Assembly (NCBI GenBank): GCA_002284915.1
Contig: CP015606.1
Span: 1,426,001-1,490,000, forward strand
Reading direction: 5' to 3'
Origin: Actinobacteria bacterium IMCC26077
GTDB lineage: Bacteria; Actinomycetota; Actinomycetes; Nanopelagicales; Nanopelagicaceae
DNA length: 64,000 nucleotides
Shown here: piece after piece, positions 33,713 to 39,720 of the stretch
How the letters are laid out: every line of letters starts with the position of its first letter
Position numbering within the stretch: position 1 is the stretch's first letter
Made by a program: the position numbers and the translations under genes
The notes under the pieces: generated by a model
What the model was told of the DNA's origin: nothing
Databases searched by the model: none
What the model saw: only the letters and a program-made list of their open reading frames with translations

Positions 33713-34123
33713 TTAATTCATCAGAATTAGTGCCACTGCGGCTAGATCGACATAAATACATGCCCCTGCGTACCACCAAGGCACGTATCTCTTCTCAGTA
33801 GCCAGATGCCACAAATCCCAAATTGCATGAACGGACAATCCCAATGCGACAAAAAAGGTTTTCCCAGTGGCTATAGATATTCCTAGAAGCGATAGCGCGG
33901 CAATCAATTGAGCATTAGTAAGTGGCAGGAATTTTCTATCCCAGATCAAAGAGAAGGCCACGTACACAACAGCAGCAAGAACGAGTAATACTCGTGCCCA
34001 CATGAGGCTCGCGCCGGCTCCAAAAAGGGGTTGATAAAGGGAGATGAAACCTAAAACTATGGCACCGATTAACCCTCTGATGCCTAATCCGATTTTTAAG
34101 CCCTTGCTGGAAAACGACTCCAT
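33713..34123 (-). CDS. Small multi-pass membrane protein (cassette D)
   Basis: A 136-residue protein with about four hydrophobic helices (around residues 13-30, 42-60, 70-90 and 118-134) and a charged loop HAIWDLWHLATEKRYVPWWY between helices 3 and 4. I do not recognise the family. The open frame runs upstream to 34234 through the repeat copy, but the ATG at 34123 has TATAAT six bases before it and gives a clean membrane protein. It is the only gene between repeat copies 1 and 2, and its stop lies 14 bases before copy 1. Confidence 0.75.
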   Translation of the reverse strand: MESFSSKGLKIGLGIRGLIGAIVLGFISLYQPLFGAGASLMWARVLLVLAAVVYVAFSLIWDRKFLPLTNAQLIAALSLLGISIATGKTFFVALGLSVHAIWDLWHLATEKRYVPWWYAGACIYVDLAAVALILMN

Positions 34124-34129
34124 TTCGAA

Positions 34130-34135
34130 ATTATA
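34130..34135 (-). promoter_or_regulatory. -10 box of cassette D gene (leaderless)
   Basis: On the minus strand TATAAT TTCGAA ATG gives a consensus -10 hexamer six bases before the start codon. It begins two bases after the end of repeat copy 2, so any -35 would lie inside the repeat; none is obvious there. Confidence 0.55.
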
Positions 34136-34136
34136 A

Positions 34137-34160
34137 AGAAGAGTCGCCCTATAAGCCGGA
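34137..34160 (-). repeat. Direct copy 2 of the rnpB 3' end
   Basis: A perfect 24-base match to the rnpB 3' terminus (core GAGTCGCCCTATAAGCCGGA, plus strand), followed on the minus strand by the AT-rich promoter of cassette D. Distances are 461 bases to copy 1 and 1334 bases to copy 3. Confidence 0.92.
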
Positions 34161-34230
34161 GACGAACCTGTTATGCGTGTAGTTGCGCACAAAACGAACC
34201 ACTGCCCCCAATTTTGCCCCCAAATATCTA

Positions 34231-35457
34231 TCAAAGACTAGAAGCTTTGATTGGAAGAACCTTCCAGTAAGTAATACATCGCCACACCCATTCAAGCGGT
34301 CCAAAGCGAAACTTTCGTAGCCAGAGGTCGCTGATGGCAACTTGCATGGCGAACAGTCCAACACATATGCCAAGAACTTCAAATCCATTTAGCCTTAGTG
34401 CCAAGCCCAATCCCCAGCCATACGAGAGAAAAGTGAGCACGAGAGACTGGGTGAGGTAGTTGGTTAGCGCCATCCTGCCAACTTTAGAAAAGTAGTCGAA
34501 AACTCTTCGTCGCGGGTTATTGACGAAGGCAAGAGTAAGCGCAGCTGCATAGCCCAGACAGAGTGTGGGGCCTGCAAGATATTGATCCTCGATTATTGCT
34601 ACTAGCGCACTTACGGTTGGCAAGAATTTTGTTCCAGCAACTATAAGCAACATGAGTGCAAACCCAACGAAAAGTCCCCAAAATCTAACTCTCTTTAGTA
34701 CTTCGATTTTCTCGGGCAATTCGCGAATAAAGTTGCTACGGCCTAGGTAAAGTCCAAGTAGAAACATAGCCAATACAGTTGGGATTCGCGAGAAAAGCAG
34801 TGGTGAAAGTTCCCCAAATGCGCGAATCCGCTCGCCGATACTCTCAACAAAACCGCTCTGGAGCAGCGCTTGAGTGGCATCCGTATTGGCAAATTCTTTA
34901 GCTAGTGAACGATCACTCTCTGCAAAAGTTCTTGAACCAGCCGGTGTTAAGCGAGCTGCCAAAGTGTAGATAAAAATCAAGAACACTAAAGTCCCTGGAA
35001 TTGCCAATAAGGAAATTACCCACTTCTTTAACCTAGAGAATGCTGTTTTGCGAAATGCAATCAGAATTGAGCCAGTAATTGCGTAAATGACCAAGATATC
35101 GCCATCCCACAGCAACAAAATGTGGAGTGCGCCAAAGATAAGTAAACCGAGCATTCTGCGTGAAATTCGAAGCAAGAATTTTGCTCCCTGTCTTTCTGCA
35201 CTCTGTATCTGGATTGCAAAACCAATTCCAAAGAGCAGTGAGAAAAGTGTGAAGAACTTGGACTCTACAAAAAAGAGAATGAGATCCTGAAGAAGTCTGT
35301 CTAGAAAAGGGATATCCACTGTAAAAGCCGGTGTCGAACCTTTCACCGCGAGAATGGACATAGCATTAATGAGCAAGATTCCTAAAAGCGCAAAGCCTCT
35401 TAATACATCGAGAACTTGAACTCTATCTCGTGCATATTCGGTATTAATGGATGTCAT
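34231..35457 (-). CDS. DUF418 family membrane protein (cassette C)
   Basis: A 408-residue polytopic membrane protein of the DUF418/YeiB type. The N-terminal family motif is RVQVLDVLRGFALLGILLIN, and the C-terminal DUF418 block is GRMALTNYLTQSLVLTFLSYG...WLRKFRFGPLEWVWRCITY. These proteins are probable transporters related to acyltransferase-3 membrane domains; their substrates are unknown. It is the sole gene between repeat copies 2 and 3. The ATG has TATAAT six bases upstream and no ribosome binding site. Base composition is visibly AT-richer than the flanking catabolic genes. Confidence 0.9.
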   Translation of the reverse strand: MTSINTEYARDRVQVLDVLRGFALLGILLINAMSILAVKGSTPAFTVDIPFLDRLLQDLILFFVESKFFTLFSLLFGIGFAIQIQSAERQGAKFLLRISRRMLGLLIFGALHILLLWDGDILVIYAITGSILIAFRKTAFSRLKKWVISLLAIPGTLVFLIFIYTLAARLTPAGSRTFAESDRSLAKEFANTDATQALLQSGFVESIGERIRAFGELSPLLFSRIPTVLAMFLLGLYLGRSNFIRELPEKIEVLKRVRFWGLFVGFALMLLIVAGTKFLPTVSALVAIIEDQYLAGPTLCLGYAAALTLAFVNNPRRRVFDYFSKVGRMALTNYLTQSLVLTFLSYGWGLGLALRLNGFEVLGICVGLFAMQVAISDLWLRKFRFGPLEWVWRCITYWKVLPIKASSL

Positions 35458-35463
35458 AGAAGA

Positions 35464-35469
35464 ATTATA
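35464..35469 (-). promoter_or_regulatory. -10 box of cassette C gene (leaderless)
   Basis: On the minus strand TATAAT TCTTCT ATG has six bases between the hexamer and the start codon. It starts two bases after repeat copy 3, the same geometry as in cassette D. Confidence 0.55.
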
Positions 35470-35470
35470 G

Positions 35471-35494
35471 AGAAGAGTCGCCCTATATGCCGGA
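35471..35494 (-). repeat. Direct copy 3 of the rnpB 3' end (one mismatch)
   Basis: Matches the rnpB 3' terminus at 23 of 24 bases. The plus strand reads CCCTATATGCCGGA where the others read CCCTATAAGCCGGA. It separates the DUF418 cassette from the efflux cassette. The change lies outside the P1-derived segment. Confidence 0.9.
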
Positions 35495-35608
35495 CTATTT
35501 CCTTTTTGAAAGATAGGAAATAAGTATTACTACTCCGCCGCCAACTACCATTATCCAAAATTCAATGGGCACTTGTTGTCACCTTCACCCTTCCTGCGAT
35601 TCGTCGCG
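35495..35608. other. Non-coding tail of cassette B with inverted repeat
   Basis: The 114 bases between repeat copy 3 and the SMR stop codon hold no convincing gene. Next to the repeat lies an inverted repeat, TATTTCC and GGAAATA, separated by about 13 bases (around 35497-35523). It could end transcription of the efflux cassette, but no T-run makes it a clear intrinsic terminator. Confidence 0.4.
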
Positions 35609-35932
35609 TTAATGTGCTGCGCCGCCAAGATTCATGACAACTACGCCAGCAATGATGATTCCCATTCCGAAAATAGTCATCTTCGATAACTGCTGATCAA
35701 AGAAAATAACTCCACCGATCGCTGCCCCCACGATGCCGACACCGGACCAGATTGCGTAAGTGACTCCAACATCTAGCTTTTTCAGAGACATGGCCATAAG
35801 AGTAAATGCCGTTGCGTATCCAATTAATACTCCTGTGGATGGCCATAATTTACTTAACCCCTCACTAGCCTTGAGGGAAAGCGTGCCAACGATTTCAGCA
35901 AAGATTGCAATGCCAAGCAATACCCAAGCCAA
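35609..35932 (-). CDS. SMR family multidrug efflux protein
   Basis: A 107-residue four-helix membrane protein of the small multidrug resistance family. The essential glutamate is in FAEIVGTLSLKAS (residue 14), and the second-helix and third-helix blocks are TAFTLMAMSLKKLDVGVTYAIWSGVG and GVIFFDQQLS. EmrE-like drug export or SugE/Gdx-like guanidinium export are both possible. It is the last gene of the three-gene cassette B and starts directly at the stop of the upstream membrane protein gene. Confidence 0.93.
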   Translation of the reverse strand: MAWVLLGIAIFAEIVGTLSLKASEGLSKLWPSTGVLIGYATAFTLMAMSLKKLDVGVTYAIWSGVGIVGAAIGGVIFFDQQLSKMTIFGMGIIIAGVVVMNLGGAAH

Positions 35933-36451
35933 CTAAATCTCATCCTCTCCTTTATCAAGCCAAGCAACCACCATTGATGGAAGCCCAGCCATGAGCATGA
36001 TTAATGAAAACCAAGTTCCGGTTCCCCACCAATCTGAAATATCAAAAGCATTTTCCGAAAGATCAATTCGAATGAAGAGGGCTACTAGCGCTATGGCGAA
36101 TACACTTGAAATGATGCGGTAAGAGTGGAGATAGCTACGATCTCGAAGGGCTATTTGCCTCTCATCTAGTAACTCATCCGGCGAATCAGCAATATGTCGG
36201 ACAGAAGTACGAATGAGAAGGTAACCACCCAACAGGAAAAATCCACCTAATGTGCCGACATATGATGATGCCTTTGTTGGCAAAGCTGAGGAAAGCGCTA
36301 CCAGAATGGTTAGGGTCGAGAGCGCAGCAATCATCCATCTGCGAGATTTACGAGTTCGCAGAAAATTAAAACGTGTGTCACTCTGCGATTTTAAGACCTC
36401 GTTTCGTGTAACACCTTCGATAGGCCAGAACTTCTTTTCTTTCTTTGCCAT
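35933..36451 (-). CDS. Membrane protein of unknown function linked to an XRE regulator (cassette B)
   Basis: A 172-residue protein with a basic N-terminus and four predicted helices (about 40-58, 64-80, 112-130 and 145-163). The loop motif DELLDERQIALRDRSYLHSYRI recalls the 'DERQ...' signature found in small membrane proteins encoded beside short XRE regulators (DUF2178-like), where such pairs are common. It overlaps the regulator gene by one base and abuts the SMR gene, so all three are co-expressed. Function unknown. Confidence 0.72.
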   Translation of the reverse strand: MAKKEKKFWPIEGVTRNEVLKSQSDTRFNFLRTRKSRRWMIAALSTLTILVALSSALPTKASSYVGTLGGFFLLGGYLLIRTSVRHIADSPDELLDERQIALRDRSYLHSYRIISSVFAIALVALFIRIDLSENAFDISDWWGTGTWFSLIMLMAGLPSMVVAWLDKGEDEI

Positions 36452-36687
36452 TACTTTGATTCCTTTCTAAATGGCTTGGTTGAGAAAATTTGAGAGACTT
36501 CAACTTTCAAAGCCTTGGCTAGCTTTAGAGCGAGAGCAAGACTGGGGTTATATTCCCCGCGTTCTATGTAGCCGATAGTTTGGTAGTGAACGCCAACCGC
36601 CGATGCTAAGTCACTTCGAGAGAGACCTAGGAGTCCGCGAGCCTCCTCCACCCTGTTGTACAGGGGATCTTCCTGATTTCTACTCAC
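36451..36687 (-). CDS. Short XRE-family DNA-binding protein (78 aa)
   Basis: A 78-residue Cro/C1-type helix-turn-helix protein: ARGLLGLSRSDLASAVGVHYQTIGYIERGEYNPSLALALKLAKALKVEVSQIF. It is almost only the DNA-binding domain, as in YozG-like regulators. It starts on GTG (36687), six bases after TATGCT, and a perfect 14-base palindrome overlaps this -10 box, so it probably represses its own cassette (regulator, DERQ membrane protein, SMR pump). Confidence 0.9.
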   Translation of the reverse strand: MSRNQEDPLYNRVEEARGLLGLSRSDLASAVGVHYQTIGYIERGEYNPSLALALKLAKALKVEVSQIFSTKPFRKESK

Positions 36688-36692
36688 AAATG

Positions 36693-36706
36693 TAGCATAT
36701 ATGCTA
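36693..36706. promoter_or_regulatory. Palindromic operator TAGCATATATGCTA over the cassette B -10 box
   Basis: A perfect 14-base palindrome sits just before the XRE gene start and overlaps its -10 hexamer TATGCT (36694-36699, minus strand). Upstream TTGCAT (36717-36722) is a fair -35 with a 17-base spacer. The geometry is that of an autorepression site for the adjacent XRE protein. Confidence 0.65.
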
Positions 36707-36730
36707 TGTAGTATTAATGCAACAATATAA

Positions 36731-36754
36731 AGAAGAGTCGCCCTATAAGCCGGA
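36731..36754 (-). repeat. Direct copy 4 of the rnpB 3' end
   Basis: A perfect 24-base match to the rnpB 3' terminus. It supplies the end of the preceding cassette gene: on the minus strand TCC GGC TTA TAG of the repeat encodes the last residues Ser-Gly-Leu and the stop codon of the HEAT-like protein. Distance to the authentic rnpB end is 566 bases. Confidence 0.92.
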
Positions 36755-37279
36755 TAGAACTTTCTTGGCCTTCATAGCTACAGCTTTCCTGGGATCTTTC
36801 TGAAGCCTTTTCGCTACAGCTATGACCTCAGGTTGAATCGTTGGGTCAATTTTGGCTAACTTCTCAAGCAATTTGAGACCTTGGGCAAGAATCATCCAAT
36901 CTTCACTTTCTTCCATCCATTTCAAAGTCAATGTCTTAATTCGCTTCAACTCAGATGATGAGAATTCTTTGATGAAATCGAAGTACAGAGTGATTAATCC
37001 TAGTTTCACCACATTGTGTTTAGTCTTTGAGTAAACTTTTATTAGTGACTCCTTTTGTGAGTCAAAGAAATCCTTGTCTGCTCGCATTAGACGCTTTGTG
37101 CCGTTCATGGCTCGCATGGCCACAAGGGAATCTTTATGGAGTAGCAGTTTCAAAAGTTGAGGATATTTCTTTGGATCTGACTCGACTATCTTCACAATCT
37201 TGAGGGTGTTGCCCAGTGAGTTAGGTTTTCCCATGGCTAACTCGGTTGCAAAGTCCACTCTTGTTTTTTCACTTGCCAT
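36743..37279 (-). CDS. Hypothetical HEAT-like helical protein (cassette A)
   Basis: A 178-residue, lysine-rich, all-helical protein with a repeating helix-pair pattern (about residues 35-70, 75-110, 110-140, 145-175), suggesting a HEAT/ARM-like array; I do not recognise a named family. The open frame continues upstream into rnpB, which is not plausible. The ATG at 37279 has TATAAT six bases upstream, just past the 3' end of rnpB. The last three codons and the stop lie inside repeat copy 4, so the gene fills its cassette exactly from repeat to repeat. Confidence 0.78.
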   Translation of the reverse strand: MASEKTRVDFATELAMGKPNSLGNTLKIVKIVESDPKKYPQLLKLLLHKDSLVAMRAMNGTKRLMRADKDFFDSQKESLIKVYSKTKHNVVKLGLITLYFDFIKEFSSSELKRIKTLTLKWMEESEDWMILAQGLKLLEKLAKIDPTIQPEVIAVAKRLQKDPRKAVAMKAKKVLSGL

Positions 37280-37285
37280 ATTGAA

Positions 37286-37291
37286 ATTATA
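37286..37291 (-). promoter_or_regulatory. -10 box of cassette A gene, next to the rnpB 3' end
   Basis: On the minus strand TATAAT TTCAAT ATG places a consensus -10 hexamer five bases after the repeat and six bases before the start codon. Transcription would start at or next to the A of ATG. Confidence 0.55.
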
Positions 37292-37296
37292 TGAAA

Positions 37297-37320
37297 AGAA
37301 GAGTCGCCCTATAAGCCGGA
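37297..37320 (-). repeat. Authentic rnpB 3' terminus (copy 5 of the direct repeat)
   Basis: This is the only copy attached to a full RNase P RNA gene. Core GAGTCGCCCTATAAGCCGGA on the plus strand. It contains the 3' strand of P1 and the preceding conserved CCGGCUUAUA segment of the RNA. Confidence 0.93.
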
Positions 37321-37645
37321 TTCTGTCGTGAACCATCATCCCTCTAGCAGCGCCATTGCTGACGCCGTCATGCGGTCTACCCGATAACTCGAGCGAGCAG
37401 CTCTCAAACGTTATCTGCGTGACCTTGCTCCCAGTGGGGTTTACCTAGCTACAAGAATTACTTCTTGCACTGGTGGTCTCTTACACCACCGTTTCACCCT
37501 TACCTGTTATTGCTAACAGGCGGTCTATTCTCTGTGGCACTTTCCCGCCGGTTTCCCGGGGTGGGCGTTACCCACCACTGCGCTCTGCGGAGTCCGGACT
37601 TTCCTCGATGTATTGCTACACCGCGATGGTTCGGGCGACTCTTAC
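37298..37645 (-). ncRNA. rnpB: RNase P RNA (bacterial type A)
   Basis: The catalytic RNA of RNase P, about 345 nt, read on the minus strand. The 5' end carries the P1 strand AGTCGCCC and the conserved GAGGAAAGTCCGGACTCC block. The middle has the AGGGTGAAACGG region of the specificity domain. Near the 3' end GAGCAAGGTCA precedes AGACCGC and ACAGAATCCGGCTTATAGGG, closing P1 with GGGCGACTC. It starts about ten bases after the pnuC stop. Its 3' end has been duplicated four times downstream, so it appears to be an insertion target. The ends are set by P1 pairing, with a few bases uncertain. Confidence 0.95.
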
Positions 37646-37653
37646 TTTGAAGT

Positions 37654-38319
37654 TTAGAGCCCTTTCTCTACCTTGTAAATTTTCCGCCAAGAAAAGAAGC
37701 CCCACGCTACAAGCGGTAAGTAGAAGGCGTAGAGCGTGCCGGTTGGGTAATAACCATTAGCAAAAGCGAAGGGAACCCCGACAAGATCCACTGCCACCCA
37801 AACTAGCCAGAACTCGATGTAACCACGACTCATGCCAAATGTTGCGAGCGCGGTGCCAGTAAATATCCAGGTATCGACCAGCAACCAATTACCCGTTTCG
37901 CCCAGCGCCTTGAAGATCTGCATGGCGATCAGGAAAAATATGATGATTGCTGGAATAAGAACCATCTTCTCTTTTGTGGTCGTCCAACGGGGCGAGACTG
38001 GCGGTCGCTCCTGCGCCCCACTTCTTCGGTGCTGCGTCCAACGAATCCAGCCGTAAACGCTGACGATAATCAGAAGGAGGTTGCGGCTTGCTTGGCCATA
38101 GAAATTCGCATCGTTATCACTGTAAGCAAAAACGGCTCCCAGGAAGACAGTAAAGAGCATCGCATCGGCGAATATCCCAACCGGCCAGGCCGCGACTTTT
38201 CGTTTCATCCCTAGATAAGCGCTCGTAATGCCAAGAGCCCCGCCAAGAACCTCTCGAAGTGGAATCGATTTACTTCCGAAGTGGAGGTTTGTTTCAAATA
38301 ACCAAGTTAACGCATTCAT
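37654..38319 (-). CDS. pnuC: Nicotinamide riboside/mononucleotide transporter PnuC
   Basis: A 221-residue membrane protein with about seven helices. PnuC signatures are the repeated Trp-rich motifs SVYGWIRWTQHR in the first half and VDTWIFTGTALATFGMSRGYIEFWLVWVAVDLVGVPFAF in the second, ending TGTLYAFYLPLVAWGFFSWR. It facilitates uptake of the NAD precursor nicotinamide riboside, a salvage route common in streamlined bacteria. It lies directly upstream of rnpB on the same strand, so read-through into rnpB is possible. Confidence 0.94.
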   Translation of the reverse strand: MNALTWLFETNLHFGSKSIPLREVLGGALGITSAYLGMKRKVAAWPVGIFADAMLFTVFLGAVFAYSDNDANFYGQASRNLLLIIVSVYGWIRWTQHRRSGAQERPPVSPRWTTTKEKMVLIPAIIIFFLIAMQIFKALGETGNWLLVDTWIFTGTALATFGMSRGYIEFWLVWVAVDLVGVPFAFANGYYPTGTLYAFYLPLVAWGFFSWRKIYKVEKGL

Positions 38320-38328
38320 ATTTTCATC

Positions 38329-39207
38329 CTATAACTCCCTTGGATCGTCGAGATTCAAGTATCTCAAGGCGTCAGCATGAATGATTCCCTCGATCCTCTC
38401 GAGCGGAATCTTTGGCATCGAAGTACCCGCAACCACATCATTCACGGCGCGAAGTCGCTCCATCGCATAATCAGGTGTCGTAATCGGGAAATCACTGCCA
38501 AAGAGGAGCTTGTGCATCGCCCCCCACTCCCATGCCATCACCAGCGCTTCATACGTCATCCATGGGCGGGTGTATATCGCCGACACATCGGAGTAGACAT
38601 TCGGGTGCTTCCTAATGACGGCGACAGTCTCGCGAACCCAAGGGTGTCCAATATGGGCCATGACGATCTTCAAGTCCGGAAAAGCAATAGCAATTTCATC
38701 TATCGTCAATGGATGGGCGTTCTTCAGTGGAGCTCCAGCAATTGGTGATGCCCCGATATGAAAGAGAATGGGAAGGCCATCTTTATTGGCTCTCCGATAC
38801 AGCTCAAACGCTTCCCTTCCCAATGGGTCGAATCGCTGATAGTTCGCACCTAATTTGATTCCTTTTAACCCTAGAGATTTCGCGCGCTCGTACTCATCCA
38901 GGTAATCAGCGCGATTGGGATCGACCGACATGAAACCTATCCGTGAGCGATCCGCGGATACGAAGGCAGCCGTTGAATCATTTATTCGAGATGCATCGCC
39001 AGATATACCTACATATTTCTCTACATCAGGAACATGGATGTTGAAGACAATCGAGATGTCCGCGGCTTTCATTCCACTTTGGTAATCAGCCCAACTATTA
39101 GTCGTCGAAACTGGATCGCCAGAATGCCACCCCGTGAAGACCTTCTTCTCTTCAGCTGGGACTTCAACTTCATGAGTCGGGGTGTGCGTATGAACATCAA
39201 TTATCAC
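38329..39207 (-). CDS. Amidohydrolase family protein (amidohydrolase 2 type)
   Basis: A TIM-barrel hydrolase of about 292 residues. The metal-site N-terminus is IIDVHTHTP, with later catalytic candidates in FHIGASP, MAHIGHPW and FGSDFP. This is the ACMS-decarboxylase/amidohydrolase-2 group, which includes decarboxylases and lactonases of aromatic or sugar acids. The frame opens with a TTG at 39219, but GGAGG sits five bases before the GTG at 39207, so that is preferred. It is divergent from ridA. The substrate is unknown. Confidence 0.87.
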   Translation of the reverse strand: MIIDVHTHTPTHEVEVPAEEKKVFTGWHSGDPVSTTNSWADYQSGMKAADISIVFNIHVPDVEKYVGISGDASRINDSTAAFVSADRSRIGFMSVDPNRADYLDEYERAKSLGLKGIKLGANYQRFDPLGREAFELYRRANKDGLPILFHIGASPIAGAPLKNAHPLTIDEIAIAFPDLKIVMAHIGHPWVRETVAVIRKHPNVYSDVSAIYTRPWMTYEALVMAWEWGAMHKLLFGSDFPITTPDYAMERLRAVNDVVAGTSMPKIPLERIEGIIHADALRYLNLDDPREL

Positions 39208-39261
39208 GACGACCTCCAATAATCTCCCATGCTATCCTCACTCAGACCCTAGGAGGAATAC

Positions 39262-39720
39262 ATGAGCGCAGACCAGAAACTCGCAAACCTTTCGGCAAAG
39301 CCGCACGGAAATTACAAGGTGACTTTGGCACCAATCCGCAATCTCAACAACAGCTTCTACGCATCAGGTCAGGTTGCCCGTCGTGGTGATCAGATGATTG
39401 CAACTGGATTAGTCGGGCGCGAAGTCAACATGGAGCTTGCCCAAGAGTGCGCATGGCAGTGCGCGATCAATGTTCTCGAGAGCGTTCAGAAAGAGATTGG
39501 GTCCCTCGACAAGATCGAATATGTCGCCAGATTAGGCATCTACGTTGCAAGTGCAGATGATTTCTCTGATCAACACCTCGTTGGTCACGGTGCGAGCCAA
39601 GTAATCCTTGATGTCTTCGGACCTGAGGTTGGGCTACATACCCGCACTGCAATCGGTGTGAAGTCACTTCCACTCAACAGCCCAGTAGAGGTCGACGCAA
39701 TCTTCGTTCTCAAGAAGTAA
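39262..39720 (+). CDS. ridA: RidA family protein
   Basis: A 152-residue YjgF/YER057c/UK114 protein. RidA hydrolyses reactive enamine/imine intermediates from PLP enzymes, or related substrates in other subgroups. The family fold is visible through YASGQVARRGDQMIATG, the helix LAQECAWQCAINVLESVQKEIGSLDKI and the C-terminal RTAIGVKSLPLNSPVEVDAIF. The conserved arginine near residue 134 (HTRTAIG) suggests an active deaminase subgroup. A strong AGGAGGA precedes the ATG. It is longer than canonical RidA (about 128 residues) and converges with the acetoacetyl-CoA synthetase gene. Confidence 0.9.
   Translation: MSADQKLANLSAKPHGNYKVTLAPIRNLNNSFYASGQVARRGDQMIATGLVGREVNMELAQECAWQCAINVLESVQKEIGSLDKIEYVARLGIYVASADDFSDQHLVGHGASQVILDVFGPEVGLHTRTAIGVKSLPLNSPVEVDAIFVLKK

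Larger units (their letters stand above)
33676..37320 (-). mobile_element. Tandem cassette array bounded by rnpB-3'-end direct repeats
   Basis: Five same-orientation copies of the RNase P RNA 3' terminus (four ectopic and one in rnpB) divide 3.6 kb into four intervals of about 460, 1330, 1260 and 570 bases. All interval genes lie on the minus strand, as rnpB does, and are accessory in type: a small membrane protein, DUF418, an SMR efflux cassette with regulator, and a HEAT-like protein. DUF4287/DUF2200 follow beyond the last copy. This is the structure expected when elements insert site-specifically at the 3' end of an RNA gene, each restoring it. No integrase, transposase or inverted terminal repeat is visible here, so the agent must be elsewhere or lost. 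Confidence 0.7.

Noticed and set aside
33429-33779. 116-residue reading of the DUF4287 gene
   Set aside because: The N-terminal extension translates the rnpB-derived repeat and flanks; the DUF4287 homology begins near the ATG at 33641.
35609-36687. XRE gene plus membrane protein as a toxin-antitoxin pair
   Set aside because: The partner is a four-helix membrane protein with the DERQ loop followed by an SMR pump; nothing resembles a toxin family.
33676-37320. CRISPR-like array of five repeats
   Set aside because: Intervals are 460-1330 bases, unequal, and filled with protein genes; the repeat is the rnpB 3' end; no cas genes are present.
33676-37320. Classical integron cassette array
   Set aside because: The repeat is not attC-like (no paired inverted L/R boxes that I can see), there is no intI gene or attI, and it equals an RNA gene terminus.
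36743-37339. 198-residue reading of the cassette A gene
   Set aside because: The extra N-terminus lies inside rnpB.
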